Assembly: GCA_013399695.1 (NCBI GenBank)
Contig: VXAU01003751.1
Span: 1-64,000 of the forward strand
DNA from: Formicarius rufipectus
Lineage: Eukaryota > Chordata > Aves > Passeriformes > Formicariidae
Direction of reading: 5' to 3'
Length of the DNA: 64,000 bases
Of this stretch, positions 1-11,400 are shown piece after piece. Made by a program: the position numbers and the translations under genes. The notes beneath the pieces are model-generated. The model was not told the DNA's origin and did not search any database. It worked only from the letters and a program-made list of their open reading frames with translations. The number at the start of each line of letters is the position of its first letter. Positions within the stretch are counted from its first letter, which is position 1.

Positions 1-2661
1 TTCTCCATCAGTTTGCAGGGGGAAGTTCATTCCCTGGTTAAGCTCCAAAATCTGTGTACTTGTACCATTTCTGGATGTAAAAATATTGTAGGGTATGGTA
101 TGAGAACTTCAAAAACATCCTATAGAAAAAAGTGTGCATTTGTTTGCAGTTCATTATTCAATCTCCATCATACACAAAGTGCACAGGACAAATGAAATTG
201 AATTCCTAGAATTGTTCTGTCACCTGTATTATGTATCCTACACTTCTCATTTCTGTCTTTCAGTTCCTCCTTGTTTCTCTGTTCTGAACCTCACTTCCTC
301 TGGAAATCACATTCTCAGAACTAAGCCAGTGGTTCCCTTCTCCTGTGTCTCACTTACTGCCACCTTTGCAGGCAAGGAGTGAGGAAGAGGAGGCATACAT
401 CATTAGTGCTGCTCACTGCAGGGGTGCAGAGCACTTTTCTCTAGAAGAAGCAAACAGGAAGAGCTGAGGATCCATGTGCAGTTACAGGGCTTCGATATCA
501 TTGCGATTACAGAGATGTGATGGGATAGCTCACATGACTGGGATGTTGTCATGAAGTGCTACACACTGTTCAGGGTGAGGGAGACCAGGAAGGTGCCAGG
601 GTGGAGTTGCCCTCAATGTGAGGCAACACTTGGAATGTACTGAGCTCTGTCTTGGTGAGGATTATGAGCGAGTCAGGAGCTTATGGGTTAGGATCTGGGC
701 ACACTGGTAAGGGTGACATTGCTGTGGGTGTGCCACAGGCTGCCTGATCAAGAGGAGGAAGTGGATGAGCTGTTGTACAGGCAACCAGAAGCAGTCTCAA
801 GGTCACAGGCCCTGGTTGTTGTGGGGGGATTTAACTTCTCTGACACCTGCTGGAGAAGCAACACAGCATTGGATACACAGTCCAGGAGGTTCCTGGAAAG
901 CATTGATGACAACTTCCTGTCACAGGTAGTCGAGGATCCCACAAGGAATGGTGTGTACTTGGCCTACTAACAAATAGGGAAGGCCTTGTTGATGATTTGA
1001 AGATTCAGGGCAGCTTTGGTTCAGATTCAGAGATTGTGGAGTTCAGTATTGAACAGTAGCAGGACAGTGAGCAAGATTACAACCAATTACAATTACTTCG
1101 GGAGTGCTACCTTTAGCCTCTTTAGGGATCCTCATGGAAGAATTCCATGGGAACAAGCTCTGCAGCGAAGAGGAGTCCAAGAGAGTTGGTTGATACTCAA
1201 GGTTCACTTCCTCTAGGCTCAAGAATGATGCATCCCAGTCACAAATTGGGCCAAGGGGGCAAGAGCCCTCTGTTGATGGATAAAGAACTCCAGTCTCAAA
1301 GTCAAACTTCTTTACTGTGCAGTGACTGCACACTGAGACTCTGCCTGGAGAGGTTGTGGGCTCTCCCTCACTGGAGATACTCAAGAACCATCTGAACACA
1401 ACCCTGTGCCATGTGCTCTGGGATGACTCTGCTTGAGCAGGGAGGTTGAAGCAGAAGACCCACTGTGGTCCTTCCAACCTGACCCATTCTGTGATTGATC
1501 TCCCAGCTCCTACAAGTCTGGGATCAAAGGATCAAGCTGAAGTTTTTCAGGGTGCACTATGCTACAGTTACAGCTCTAAGCTCACTGAATCTAAACTGAT
1601 AAATTAGTATAACTAGAAATGAATGCTACAATGAATAACTGGAAAAGAAAAGCCACCTAAAATTTTGTCAAACATCTCCACAATGGACGAGTATCCTACA
1701 TTTTATTTTTCTTAACTTGTATGATGGATCCTTTGAGTCATTTTTACTTCAAAAAAATTCTCAAAGGGTTTTAATGTCTTGACCTTGGGTCACGAGCAAT
1801 GGGTAGAACTTAGCAGCCTCAAGGACCTGTCTGTTGCATTATTGATTCAAAAGCAGAAGCAGCATGTACATGTGCCTTGCCCAGCAGGCAGAGGACACTT
1901 TCCCCAGGCTCCTCAGTATCGCTTGCCAGGTAGAGAATCTTTCCCTGTGGCAAACCTTTCCCTGCTGTGCTGTGCTCCCTCCCACACAGAGAGGCTCAGG
2001 CCTTACCCTGTGGGTCAGGGCATGTCACACCATGCTGCAGAGTGCAAGGGATGATAAACTTTAAATGCCCAAATCTCTCCTCCTTCTTCCTGGTTCACTG
2101 CTGTTGTGTGTAATGAATTTGGCAGAGAACTTTGACTTCATTCATTTAGCTTTATCCAGCGATGCAGACATCACAGATTAAAGGGGAGCTGGAGATACGC
2201 AATGGGGACAAAATCCAAAACTACACCTGCTTTTTATATTCTTAAATCGGTATTTTATGATGTAAAAACACAGCATAGGTTGGGGGTTTTTTAATTCTTT
2301 TAAGTTCTCAGGGAATGAACAGCAGGATGGAGTATCAAGGAATTACTTTCTTGTAGTAAACATCAGGTAAGTAAAGGTACTTACTTGATTTAGTCTTACT
2401 AACTGCAATTATTTGAAATTTTAAAAGTACTTATCTTCTGAGAACAGCACTGGAAGATACAGGGGGGTTTCCATTGTCAAAATGCAGGCAGCTCCAGAAA
2501 GAAAACAATACTATTTTTCCTTTTCAGGCAAAATGTGCTTTACTTCTTTTCACTATTTGCTACACTCTTCTCTTGTATTTTCACATCTTTTCACTGTTCT
2601 TAGGCAGTAGCATTAGTTCACATGTTCATTGACTGTTCTTTTATTTTTCTGCTAATTAAAG
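1..2661 (+). other. APBB1IP: APBB1IP last intron (partial)
   Basis: Non-coding sequence upstream of the terminal APBB1IP exon. It ends in a splice acceptor at 2660-2661 (AG after a T-rich stretch). It contains one CR1 LINE fragment (about 470-1497). Short open frames near 13-382 and 1779-2064 have no recognisable protein similarity and I treat them as chance. The intron's 5' end is outside the window. Confidence 0.8.
470..1497 (+). mobile_element. CR1 LINE fragment (ORF2 endonuclease part plus 3' end)
   Basis: Translation around 480-970 gives decayed CR1 ORF2 endonuclease sequence: an ITE-type motif near 500, then PDQEEEVDELLYRQ and GGFNFSDTCW near 740-860, then SRRFLESIDDNFLSQVVEDP. The endonuclease DFN motif reads GFN here, so its aspartate is lost. 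The frame is broken at several points. From about 1290 the sequence jumps to the CR1 3' end (CTTTACTGTGCAGTGACTGC and TGGTCCTTCCAACCTGACCC) and stops at ATTCTGTGATTGATC. Everything between the endonuclease and the 3' end, including the reverse transcriptase, is missing. The copy is dead. Confidence 0.9.
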
Positions 2662-3195
2662 GCTAAGTCAAATACCACCAGTGCACCTGTCATGGCACAG
2701 TCACTGCTGAGGCCACAGGCACTCCAGAGTAAGAGGAACTCACTGCAGCCTCCTCCTCCCCCTGAAAGGCGATCATCTGCTATTTCTGTTTCCCCAATTC
2801 TACCTCCCAAAGTGAAACGAGACAGCGGCATTTTCCTAACAGATCCAGAGAGCTTTCCAGCCCCACCACCTACACTGAAGATTGATGTTCCACCACCACC
2901 ACCGTCTGATTTCTGTGAGCCACCTCCTGATTTTGTGCCTCCACCACCACCAGCCTCCAGCAGCAGTAATGGAGACCTGCCATTGCCCCCTCCACCTCCG
3001 CCTGTCTCCAGTAAGCCACCATCACCTCTGGCAAAGAAACCTGTGCCACTTCCTCCAAGAAGGCTAGAAAACACAGGGGCAGATGGAGAACCACAGTCAG
3101 CTGGGCCACCTCCGATTGGGGCGGGTGGCAGGCAAGTGGATTTCATGTCTGACCTAATGAAAGCTCTTGAGAAGAAAAGGGGCAACAACTCCTGA
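2662..3195 (+). CDS. APBB1IP: APBB1IP (RIAM) terminal coding exon
   Basis: This is the C-terminal exon of the Rap1-GTP-interacting adaptor RIAM, which couples active Rap1 to talin, integrins and Ena/VASP-profilin actin assembly at the plasma membrane. The exon opens after the AG at 2660-2661 and reads in one frame for 177 codons to a TGA at 3193-3195. It is low-complexity and rich in proline: runs such as PPPPPERR, VPPPPPSDF and LPLPPPPPPVSSKPPSP, which suit EVH1, profilin and SH3 partners. It ends with the conserved tail FMSDLMKALEKKRGNNS. The RA and PH domains are in upstream exons not present here. Identification rests on this tail, the polyproline layout and synteny with PDSS1 and ABI1. 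The acceptor is phase 0 if the first codon is GCT; the preceding exon is not visible to confirm this. The long glycine-rich frame on the other strand is a shadow. Confidence 0.9.
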   Translation, partial: AKSNTTSAPVMAQSLLRPQALQSKRNSLQPPPPPERRSSAISVSPILPPKVKRDSGIFLTDPESFPAPPPTLKIDVPPPPPSDFCEPPPDFVPPPPPASSSSNGDLPLPPPPPPVSSKPPSPLAKKPVPLPPRRLENTGADGEPQSAGPPPIGAGGRQVDFMSDLMKALEKKRGNNS

Positions 3196-4020
3196 ACTCT
3201 GGGAGTGGGTGGACTTTAAGATACAGCTGGTTTTGTGAGGCATCATAGAAGATCATACTGTATCAGGCTTTTCCAGGAGGAATTCTCCTTAAGAAGGGTG
3301 TCCCCCTCCCTGTCTCTAGAACCTGCTCCTTACCTACATCTCACCACTCCCTGCCCTTTACTCCCATTCCTGCAAGAGGCCAAGGCAAGAACTGACTGGA
3401 GTGTCTTGCTTCACTTGACAAGGACAGCCAGGGATGGTGGAGCAGCACTCCAGAGATGGCCAACAAGTAAAATCCACCTTTTGTGGCTGCCTCTTTAGTA
3501 GGACTGGAGCTGAAGGAAAAATACAACGTTCTCATGTCAGTTTTGAGGAGTATCCCTTTTCACAGAATTGCCCTTAAAGGTTCTTTATCAAAATGTTCAA
3601 CCTCTGGGGGTGTTTTTTCTAACAAAAACCCCTCTTTAAACAGATTTTAAATAGTCTGTCTTACAAAGTAAAACCTCAGCAGATTAGTCTGAGATGCATG
3701 TCAGGGCCAGGACCATTTCCAGGCACCACCACCCCAACCGTTACATGCTCGTTTTTATATGTAAGTCAGTCATACCTATCAGTATTCATTTATTTGGTTA
3801 ACCTTAGTCAAAATCTTTGTTTTGAAATCATGTATGCTGCCCTTGGTAAGCATGATTTTTTTTCTATTGGTTAACATTTGTCTTCAAACTGTACCTAGAA
3901 ATAATCTGTCTTGTGAAAGGCTGTAATTATCTTGTACCTGATAGGAGTTTCTCATTTGTTCTCCCTTTTTAATTCTCCATTGTTCATTTAGGAAACATTC
4001 ATTGTTAGTTCTCAAATAAA
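3196..4020 (+). other. APBB1IP: APBB1IP 3' untranslated region
   Basis: AT-rich sequence after the APBB1IP stop codon, with no coding potential, running to a canonical polyadenylation hexamer at 4015-4020. The start is fixed by the stop codon. The true cleavage site is inferred. Confidence 0.65.
4015..4020 (+). terminator. APBB1IP: Polyadenylation signal, APBB1IP (proximal)
   Basis: AATAAA within TCTCAAATAAAAATAG, followed by T-rich and GT-containing sequence near 4021-4060. It is about 820 nt after the stop codon. Confidence 0.6.
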
Positions 4021-4247
4021 AATAGCTTCTATTTTATATCCGCACAAAGTGTCATGGTTAATGAACAGGCATTTTACTGGCAATTGGAACCACTTAAAAT
4101 ATTTTAAAGGATTTTTGCCTATTCCTTCTAGTATTTTTTTTAATGCCAGTCTTTGCTTCTTCTCATGCACACTTGATCTTCTAAGATAACAAATATTTCT
4201 GTATTTTCAATTAGGAAAAAAGCATAAAAAGTAAAGTGTGTGGTCTA

Positions 4248-4257
4248 AATAAATAAA
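4248..4257 (+). terminator. APBB1IP: Polyadenylation signal, APBB1IP (possible distal)
   Basis: Two overlapping AATAAA hexamers (4248-4253 and 4252-4257), followed by GTG-rich sequence near 4290-4300. This could be an alternative distal site of APBB1IP. Confidence 0.35.
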
Positions 4258-7200
4258 AACATGAAAGCAGCTTACAGAGCATGGGAATGATGTGCTGTGT
4301 TCATTACAATGGATTCCAAGGTCCAAAAGTGCTGGTGGAAGCACCTGAATGATAAGCTGTTGCCAGTGCCAGGGCCTGTGAAAGTTTTGGGTCCCCTTTA
4401 GTCTTATTTGTGGCTTAAACGTGGTTTGTCAATACCCACATACCTGCCTAAAATGCCTTAAAAGTGTAGGGGGAAAATACTAACTAGCTAAAAGTAGGAT
4501 GGTGAGAACTAGGAGTTAGGAAAAAAAAAGATTACTTTTCCCAATCCCTTTCTATACATATCTGAGGTAAGCATTATGCAGAAGCATTGAAGAGCTGAGT
4601 GTCGTTTTCTTACAAGGTATTAGGAGTGCACATCTTCAACACACTTAGGTGATAACAGCTTCTGCTATCTTACTGTTTTTAAATCAAATTAATTTTATGA
4701 AATATACATCCAGCATGAAAATAAAGAACATGTCCTAAGAAAAATGTTGCACAATAAGCTAATTTCTCTGATTCAAATAACACTGAGACCTCTACGAGGT
4801 CTGTCTAGCATTCACTCTTCTCACCAGAATGCTGAGCCTCCTGCCCTATTTTTTCCCTTCTCTTTTGTTACAGCACAGTAAACTCAATGTTATACATTTT
4901 ACATCTGTAATCACAACTCTTTCACTTAAATCTTACACAAAAGTTGAACTTTCTCCAAAACAAAAAAGAATCAAAGCCTACAGAAAACTCCAGCAATCAA
5001 GTAAAATGCTGTGATGATTAGACCTTTATCAACTATTTTGTGTGTGTACATGCTAGCACTGAATTTCTGAAATGTAAGATCTAAACTTCATTCAAAGAAC
5101 AGAGCTACCATCTTAATGGTATACAGTTATCTGGCTTGATCTGGTACCAAAACATGATGCAAAATACAAAAAGATCTTCCAATGCTGTAGTTCAAAGCAT
5201 TTGCAAAAAAGAGAAATTAATCCTTCCACCTCTATGTAACCTATTGCCATACAAATGGTCAGTAGATCATGGCAGTATGTACCTCACTAGAGCTTATAGT
5301 ATTTTAGCCTAAAAAGATCTGAAACTGCAGTATGTTGTTTTTAACCCTTCTCCATACCTCAAAGGGAAGCAGTCTCCACAGCTGGTGTCTCCTTTAGGCT
5401 CTTACATCACTAATATGGAAGAAGGACCTCCTTCAAGCCATCACTTTTCCATCAGTCCTTAGGGTTAGGAAGGTTAGAGCCACGTGGAAAAGTCCCTTCA
5501 AAATTGTCCTCCAATGCATAAAGAGGAGAAGAGCATGGATAAAGACCTGTTTGATTACCAGCCACATTACTGTTATTCCCCATCTGTTCCTGCTCTATTT
5601 ATGTAACATGAAGGAAAAAGCAGCTCCAGAACCACAGGTTTTCAAGGATTTCAGGGAATATATAATGAAACAATATTTACATTGATATAATAAACCATTA
5701 TGCTTAAAACTTGGCAGTGGAAAGGGACGTGGTACAAAAGGCTGACAAGTGGGCTCCTTTCTCTACTTCTACAAAACAGTTAAAAAGTAGTGTTGGGATA
5801 ACTGCGTGTTTGTTTTTCATGCACTCTTTGCATTTCCACTTTGAGCGTGGGAAAAAAATGGATAATACAGAACTAGAGGACAGAACTATTATTTATGAGT
5901 TATCCTTAATAACTGTCTCACAGTAACTGGGAAATGTGCATACTCTTTTTGAAGGAAACACAGAACAGATTAGCTATCATTAAGACTTACGAATTCTCAT
6001 GGTCTTGGGGAATATTCTAAGGCAGTGTGATCACCTTTAACAGTCAATACTGACTATTATATTTACTACAGAAATATTATTACAGAATAACTACTAAAGT
6101 CAGATGATGTAAACTCGTGGGAACTAAACTAGGGAAAAGAAAATGGAGATTTGCCTTCACATAAATCAGGGAAAGAAGACATGACCAAGTCCATGAATGA
6201 ACTGCAGAACACATACCTGACCTACTCTCTGCAGCCACAGGAACATGTAAAACCAATTTTCAGGGCCTGCTTCATTGTCTCAGATACTTTTTTAAGAACC
6301 TGAGAGCCTCACAGGAAGCAGTACATGCCACTGCTTGTAAAACAGCTCCCATTTGGGCTGTTCTAGTTTTACCTTGTGATGCTGGAGGCTTTCTTTACCT
6401 GTAACTGTGAGTGATGCCCACTTGCCTCTAATAGGATTTAACATTCATGGAACAATTTGAAGCAAAAAAAGCAATACAGAATGCATTGTATTGATGCAGT
6501 TAATCTGTAAGATAAAGATGTACAGGCAGTCATGTTTGGCCCACAAACATAAACTGGAGATCTTCCCTTTGACCTAACCGGAAACCAGGGCTCAAGCTGC
6601 TGTGCTGCTGCATTTACTCTGCAGACACAAAGATATTCTTTAAATCATCACTTACTTGAGTGCAACCTGCTCCACTGCAGGTGGTAATGCTGATGTTCAC
6701 ACATTTCCTCACAACACCATTTTGTCTGGAACTGTCTGAGAAGAGACCCCGATGCCAGAACTCCTGTGGACACAGCCAAGTGCTAAGGGACTCCCACTAA
6801 CCCCCAGCAGCTCACAGCTTTGGTCTGGAGGTGGTGCCAGCTCAAACTCTAGTCCCAGTGATCCCAGGAGAGCACAAGGAATGCTTACACAGGCAGAACT
6901 TGTGTAAGTTGCTTAAACTTCAGACTGGAATTTCAGAAAACTGTATTTAAATACCTGCATTGTGCCTACCATTATAGGTATTCATATATATATACACACA
7001 CACATATGCTATTTACATTTGAACAACTGCATTTACATTAGAACAGCTGTATATCTCAGGGGAAACCATCCTGAATAACTGTGTTCATTATACTTAAGAA
7101 GCAAAGGCATTCAAATATTTAGTCTGTAACAGATTTCTAGAAATAGATTTCCAAAATTTTAATTATACCACTTAATAGCCTCTATTTCAGAATCAAGTGG

Positions 7201-7717
7201 CACTCACAAAATTTGGGGCTCCTGAAACAATGCATTTTGGATTTGGGAACAGACGAGCTAATGTCAAGAACTAACAAAGCCCTCTAATATGTGATTTTCT
7301 GTAAATTTTCTAGCATAATGTTAGACATGATTGCTGATGTATTAATTTTGGCTTAATTATACACCAAGTTTTGTGGAACTAGAGTATCAAACAAAGATAC
7401 ATAGCAAGACTCAAAGCAAGACTGAGGAGGGCTCAAAGGTTAGTCTCCGCTACTCAGACGATTTCTATGTAGCAGCTTCAGCTGAATGTCAAGTACTTTG
7501 CCTTACAACACCAGGCGGCTGAATACAAAAGGTACATTGACCTGACTATGTACATAGTGAGATTTCAAAACAATCCTTTTCCAGGTCCAACCAATGAAGT
7601 TTTCCTGAGGCTTTATACACAGGCACCAAGAATCTTTCTACTACTATCAAAAGATACACTTCTGAAGAGCAGTGGTCCAGGCTTGATGGGCACCTGACAC
7701 CAGCAAAAACATCAAAA
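4258..7717. other. Intergenic region, APBB1IP to SelO-like gene (tail to tail)
   Basis: AT-rich sequence between two converging genes. I see no exon, RNA gene or clear transposon. A short TA/CA microsatellite lies at 6983-7006. Open frames at 4829-5014 and 5711-5926 have no recognised similarity or coding character. Confidence 0.6.
6983..7006. repeat. (TA)n(CA)n microsatellite
   Basis: Alternating TATATATA followed by CACACACACA, about 24 bp, in intergenic DNA. Confidence 0.8.
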
Positions 7718-7723
7718 TTTATT
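7718..7723 (-). terminator. SELENOO2: Polyadenylation signal, SelO-like gene (candidate)
   Basis: TTTATT on the plus strand, that is AATAAA on the minus strand, about 610 nt downstream of the SelO-like stop codon. It is the first canonical hexamer I found on that strand past the stop. The 3' UTR would then be about 7700-8336. Confidence 0.45.
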
Positions 7724-8336
7724 GTGGGGTAAGTCACTCCCAAGACAAATATTTTTGCTCACTATCTAACTGAATTTCCTTTAAATCTCTTTTGTCAGTA
7801 ATGGAACAAAACAAGATCAAGAGAAAAGATGTCAAGGTCTAAATGTAACATTGTCCTCTGTGCCAGCTCTGCAAAAGACCTGAGAAAACTGTCTGCAGAA
7901 TACAATATTTGACCAGTATGTAACAGCAAGAAGGAAGCCCATCAAAATACTGCATTATTAAAACTAGCTTAGATGGATTTTAAATTGATCAGTCACTAAG
8001 AGCTAATGAGACCCACCTGATCAGCCACGAATTCTGAGGTGTTAAGTGTGACAGTTTGGTAGAACTTACATATTGGGACTCAGAGTAACGCACAGATGAA
8101 TGTGACAGGCAGAGTTATCAACGCCAATATAATTTACTGATGCAACCATACACAGTGATCCACTTCTTTGATCTTTAGACTTCATAAAGTTGGTCAAGAC
8201 TTGTCTTGCCTAGAAGAGTAGCAGATTCCAGTCCACAAAGTATAAAGGAGAGAAGTTACTATGGCTTTATCCATTATTCCTATTTGAAGGCCTGAGCTTC
8301 CACCTGGATCATTTTTCTTGCTTGTTCCAGTTTCTC

Positions 8337-8459
8337 TCAGGATGAACAGCTTACTTTCAGATCCTTGGCCCAAGCTGGGGGGTGCAGGGAGTAGCCTGCT
8401 TGCTCTGCAGCCTTCTGTTTCTGAAAGGGATGTTGTAAAACCTGCTCTAGGAGACGAAC
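8337..8459 (-). CDS. SELENOO2: SelO-like exon 19 (last), stop codon
   Basis: Residues 527-566. Acceptor TTTTCAG precedes GTTCGTC at 8459. It reads VRLLEQVLQHPF, then GYSLHPPAWAKDLKVSCSS, then TGA (8337-8339). The TGT for Cys564 is at 8346-8348, where canonical SelO has TGA for selenocysteine. Confidence 0.93.
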   Translation of the reverse strand, partial: VRLLEQVLQHPFQKQKAAEQAGYSLHPPAWAKDLKVSCSS

Positions 8460-11400
8460 CTGAAAACAATTAAAAATGGGTAAGTTCTTATACAGAATGT
8501 TTTCCTGCAAACAAGAACAGTTCCTTCCATCACCCTTCTGGTTCCAGAAACTATTACATCAATTTCTCACTATTATTAGTAGTACTATTAATATAGTGAC
8601 TACTCTTTATAATTAATGGTAGTACTGATTTTGTTAATGTTTTAAATAGTAATTGCTATTAGATAGTACAGTGTTGATCAAAGTGTAGTACAGGTCAAAG
8701 TAAATGCAAAAAACCTGTTCCACTAGCTATTATGCCAATCATGATTAAATGTGTCAGGAAAAAAAGAAATACCTCTGAGAAGTCATTCAGATTAGCTTTT
8801 TGCACTGCTGATTCTGCCATCCAGTTCCTGAGTATGTATCTAGGATTAACAGCTGAAACCAACAGTAAATCATGTTAAATTTAGTCAGACACATTCAACA
8901 AAAGGAAAACACAGTCACTGAAACTGTCATTGAAATCTTCAAGAAGGTTTAATTTGCAAATTAAGAAAAAAATGCATTAAAAGGAAAAGGAATTAATCGA
9001 TTTATGAGTTGCTAAAAGGATTTTTTTAAACTTGCACAATCAGTAATGCCAAAATGCCAAACCAAAATTAGAATAGTAAAGAACATGACATTAATACACT
9101 AAGGACTTCCCGTTAGGAACACCAGATTTCTCAAGTGTAATGCTTTTCCCACAGACTCAGTGCCTGCTACATTGCTGGAAAGGTTATTTCAGTGCTGTCA
9201 ATACGTTCCTGGAGATTATAAAAATGAATATTGTATTACTTTATCTAAAAAGTAATTATTAGGTTATTCATTAAAGTACATGTACTTAGGAACTCTTTCT
9301 GTAACATAAAACAAAAGTTCAGCCATAAAAGCCTTCAATGTTGAAGTTCAGCTGTATTTTTTATAAACTACTTTTTCAACTTTCCTCTTAATCTCCTGGT
9401 GGCAGCAGCTGGAGGTTCCTCAGTTTTTTCCACAGCTGTCTGTTGTACCTCTTGGAAAACCCTCATGACAACAGCACTGCTTCCCTGGCTTGTTCCAGGC
9501 TGTGTCTGATGAGTGGTACCAAGTTTGTAGGTACATTGAAAATGAAACTGCTGAATTAGTAAACCAGGGTGTATCTTATACCACGGCAACTAACAGCCCA
9601 TAAAAGGGGTTCTGTCAAACTGTAGACAATTCTTATAAGCATACATGGCTTTTATGATACAATTTTTTCAGATAATGTCAACAAAACTCTATTTCTGCTC
9701 TGCAATTAAAGTCCAGGATTCTACTTCAGAAGGTTTTCCTTTTATCTAACGATCAAAACAATGTTACAGAGTAATTGTAACAAACGCTTCCAGCGTCTTG
9801 ACATTGGTGTCCACATTTTCCCAAATTGAGTAGCCATTTGTTACAGTAAGAGATTAATAATTGATACCAAAGGCATTTCACCCATGGACTTGAAACCAAA
9901 AGTTTGTGATTTATGGACATACAAACACTTCATCTCATTCCCTTTCCACTGATGTCCCAGTAGGTTTTATACAAATAAACACTAGTTTTATACATTTATT
10001 TAAAAAAAAACCTTTATAAAATATTCTTATAGATACCCTTACAGCATATTTCAAAGAGGGCATTAGAGAAAGCAGCGTAATCATCAAAATCACTACCCCA
10101 AGCTTCCCTCTACTCAATTCCTCTAATCAATTACTTATGATGTTATTTTATTTACAAATAATATACCAGGAGGGACCACAGACATACTTCTTTTCCACAT
10201 CACTGCCGTCCTCTATGTACTTATGCAAACTAAAAAAACCCAATGAATACAATGAATTTGGAACCCTGATAACCTCTGCACAGGTATAACAACACCCTGC
10301 CCTAATTGCTAAAAAAATATCGTACTTTATCACTTGGCAAAACAATTTTTTCCACCCAAATATTTAATTCAGTAAGTAGGTTTTCAATAGTAAAGTGCCT
10401 TAAGTATTTTAAAAGAATATTTAAAAGGTGAAAAAGTTAACATATGACTCATACAAAAAAAGTGATAATTTCCACTAAAACCGTGAGTCACATTAGCAGG
10501 AGAATATTTGTCCCAGAAATATATTCTTAATAATTGCAAATTGACAAGTTTCACAGTGGAGTTAAAAATATCTGTAATTAACACAAGTGACAAGACATTC
10601 ATGAAAGACTAAGACAAGTCATAAAAGAAAAGGACAAATCAAGATAAATTTTGTGCCCTTTTAAGCATGATCTGGTCTACTTTTTTTTTCATGCCTCCTT
10701 TGTAAAGAAATACAATTATAGACTTGAATTGTCAAAACTTTTTGATCAACTTCTAAGGAACTAAACTTATGCAGGACAAGATGAAGTGCTACTAAGAACT
10801 GAAAACTAAATAAAGGGTTGAAAAAATAAGAATAATAAGTGGTCAACTTCAAATGATTCAAAGCAATGTATTTTGAGAAGTGTGGTATCTTATGACACCA
10901 ATAGAGAAAGGTGATGAATTATTAGGTGTTAATGGCAATATATTCAAAGTCAATCAAAGACAGCAATACACAATTTAGTGTGACTTCCAAAACCATATAA
11001 AAATCTGAAAAGCCACAACAGTTTTGTCTAACTCAGAATGCTGGGTAAAAATGGAGAGTTGACTGTGCTGAGCCATATTTCTTCTGCAAGTTGTACTGAC
11101 AAGGGACAGTTTTTACAGGCAAATACTTAAACAACAACACAAAAAANNNNNNNNNNNNNNNNNNNNNNNNNNNNNNNNNAAAAAAAAAAAAAAAACCCAA
11201 ACAAACTATTTTTTAAAGACCACTGGGGCATCTAAGTGATCTACTTAAATGCATGGATGTCAGAACGTAAAAGAGACAGAAAACAAACAAACAAAAAGAC
11301 GACAAAAACCTCTATAAGAAACTTCAGTCACACTGTACTATGAAACAGCTACCAAAATATAAGAACATAACAAACTAGTATCAGCAGCCCATTACATGTT

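Noticed and set aside
1043..1477. 144-codon open frame on the minus strand
   Set aside because: It lies antisense over the CR1 fragment and has no independent similarity.
2652..3188. 178-codon glycine-rich open frame on the minus strand
   Set aside because: It is the complement of the proline codons in the APBB1IP exon. It has no splice or family support.
8283..8339. TGA at 8337-8339 as a possible selenocysteine codon with 18 further codons to a TAG
   Set aside because: In the family the Sec residue is followed by two serines and a stop. Here Cys-Ser-Ser precedes this TGA, so the TGA is the normal stop.
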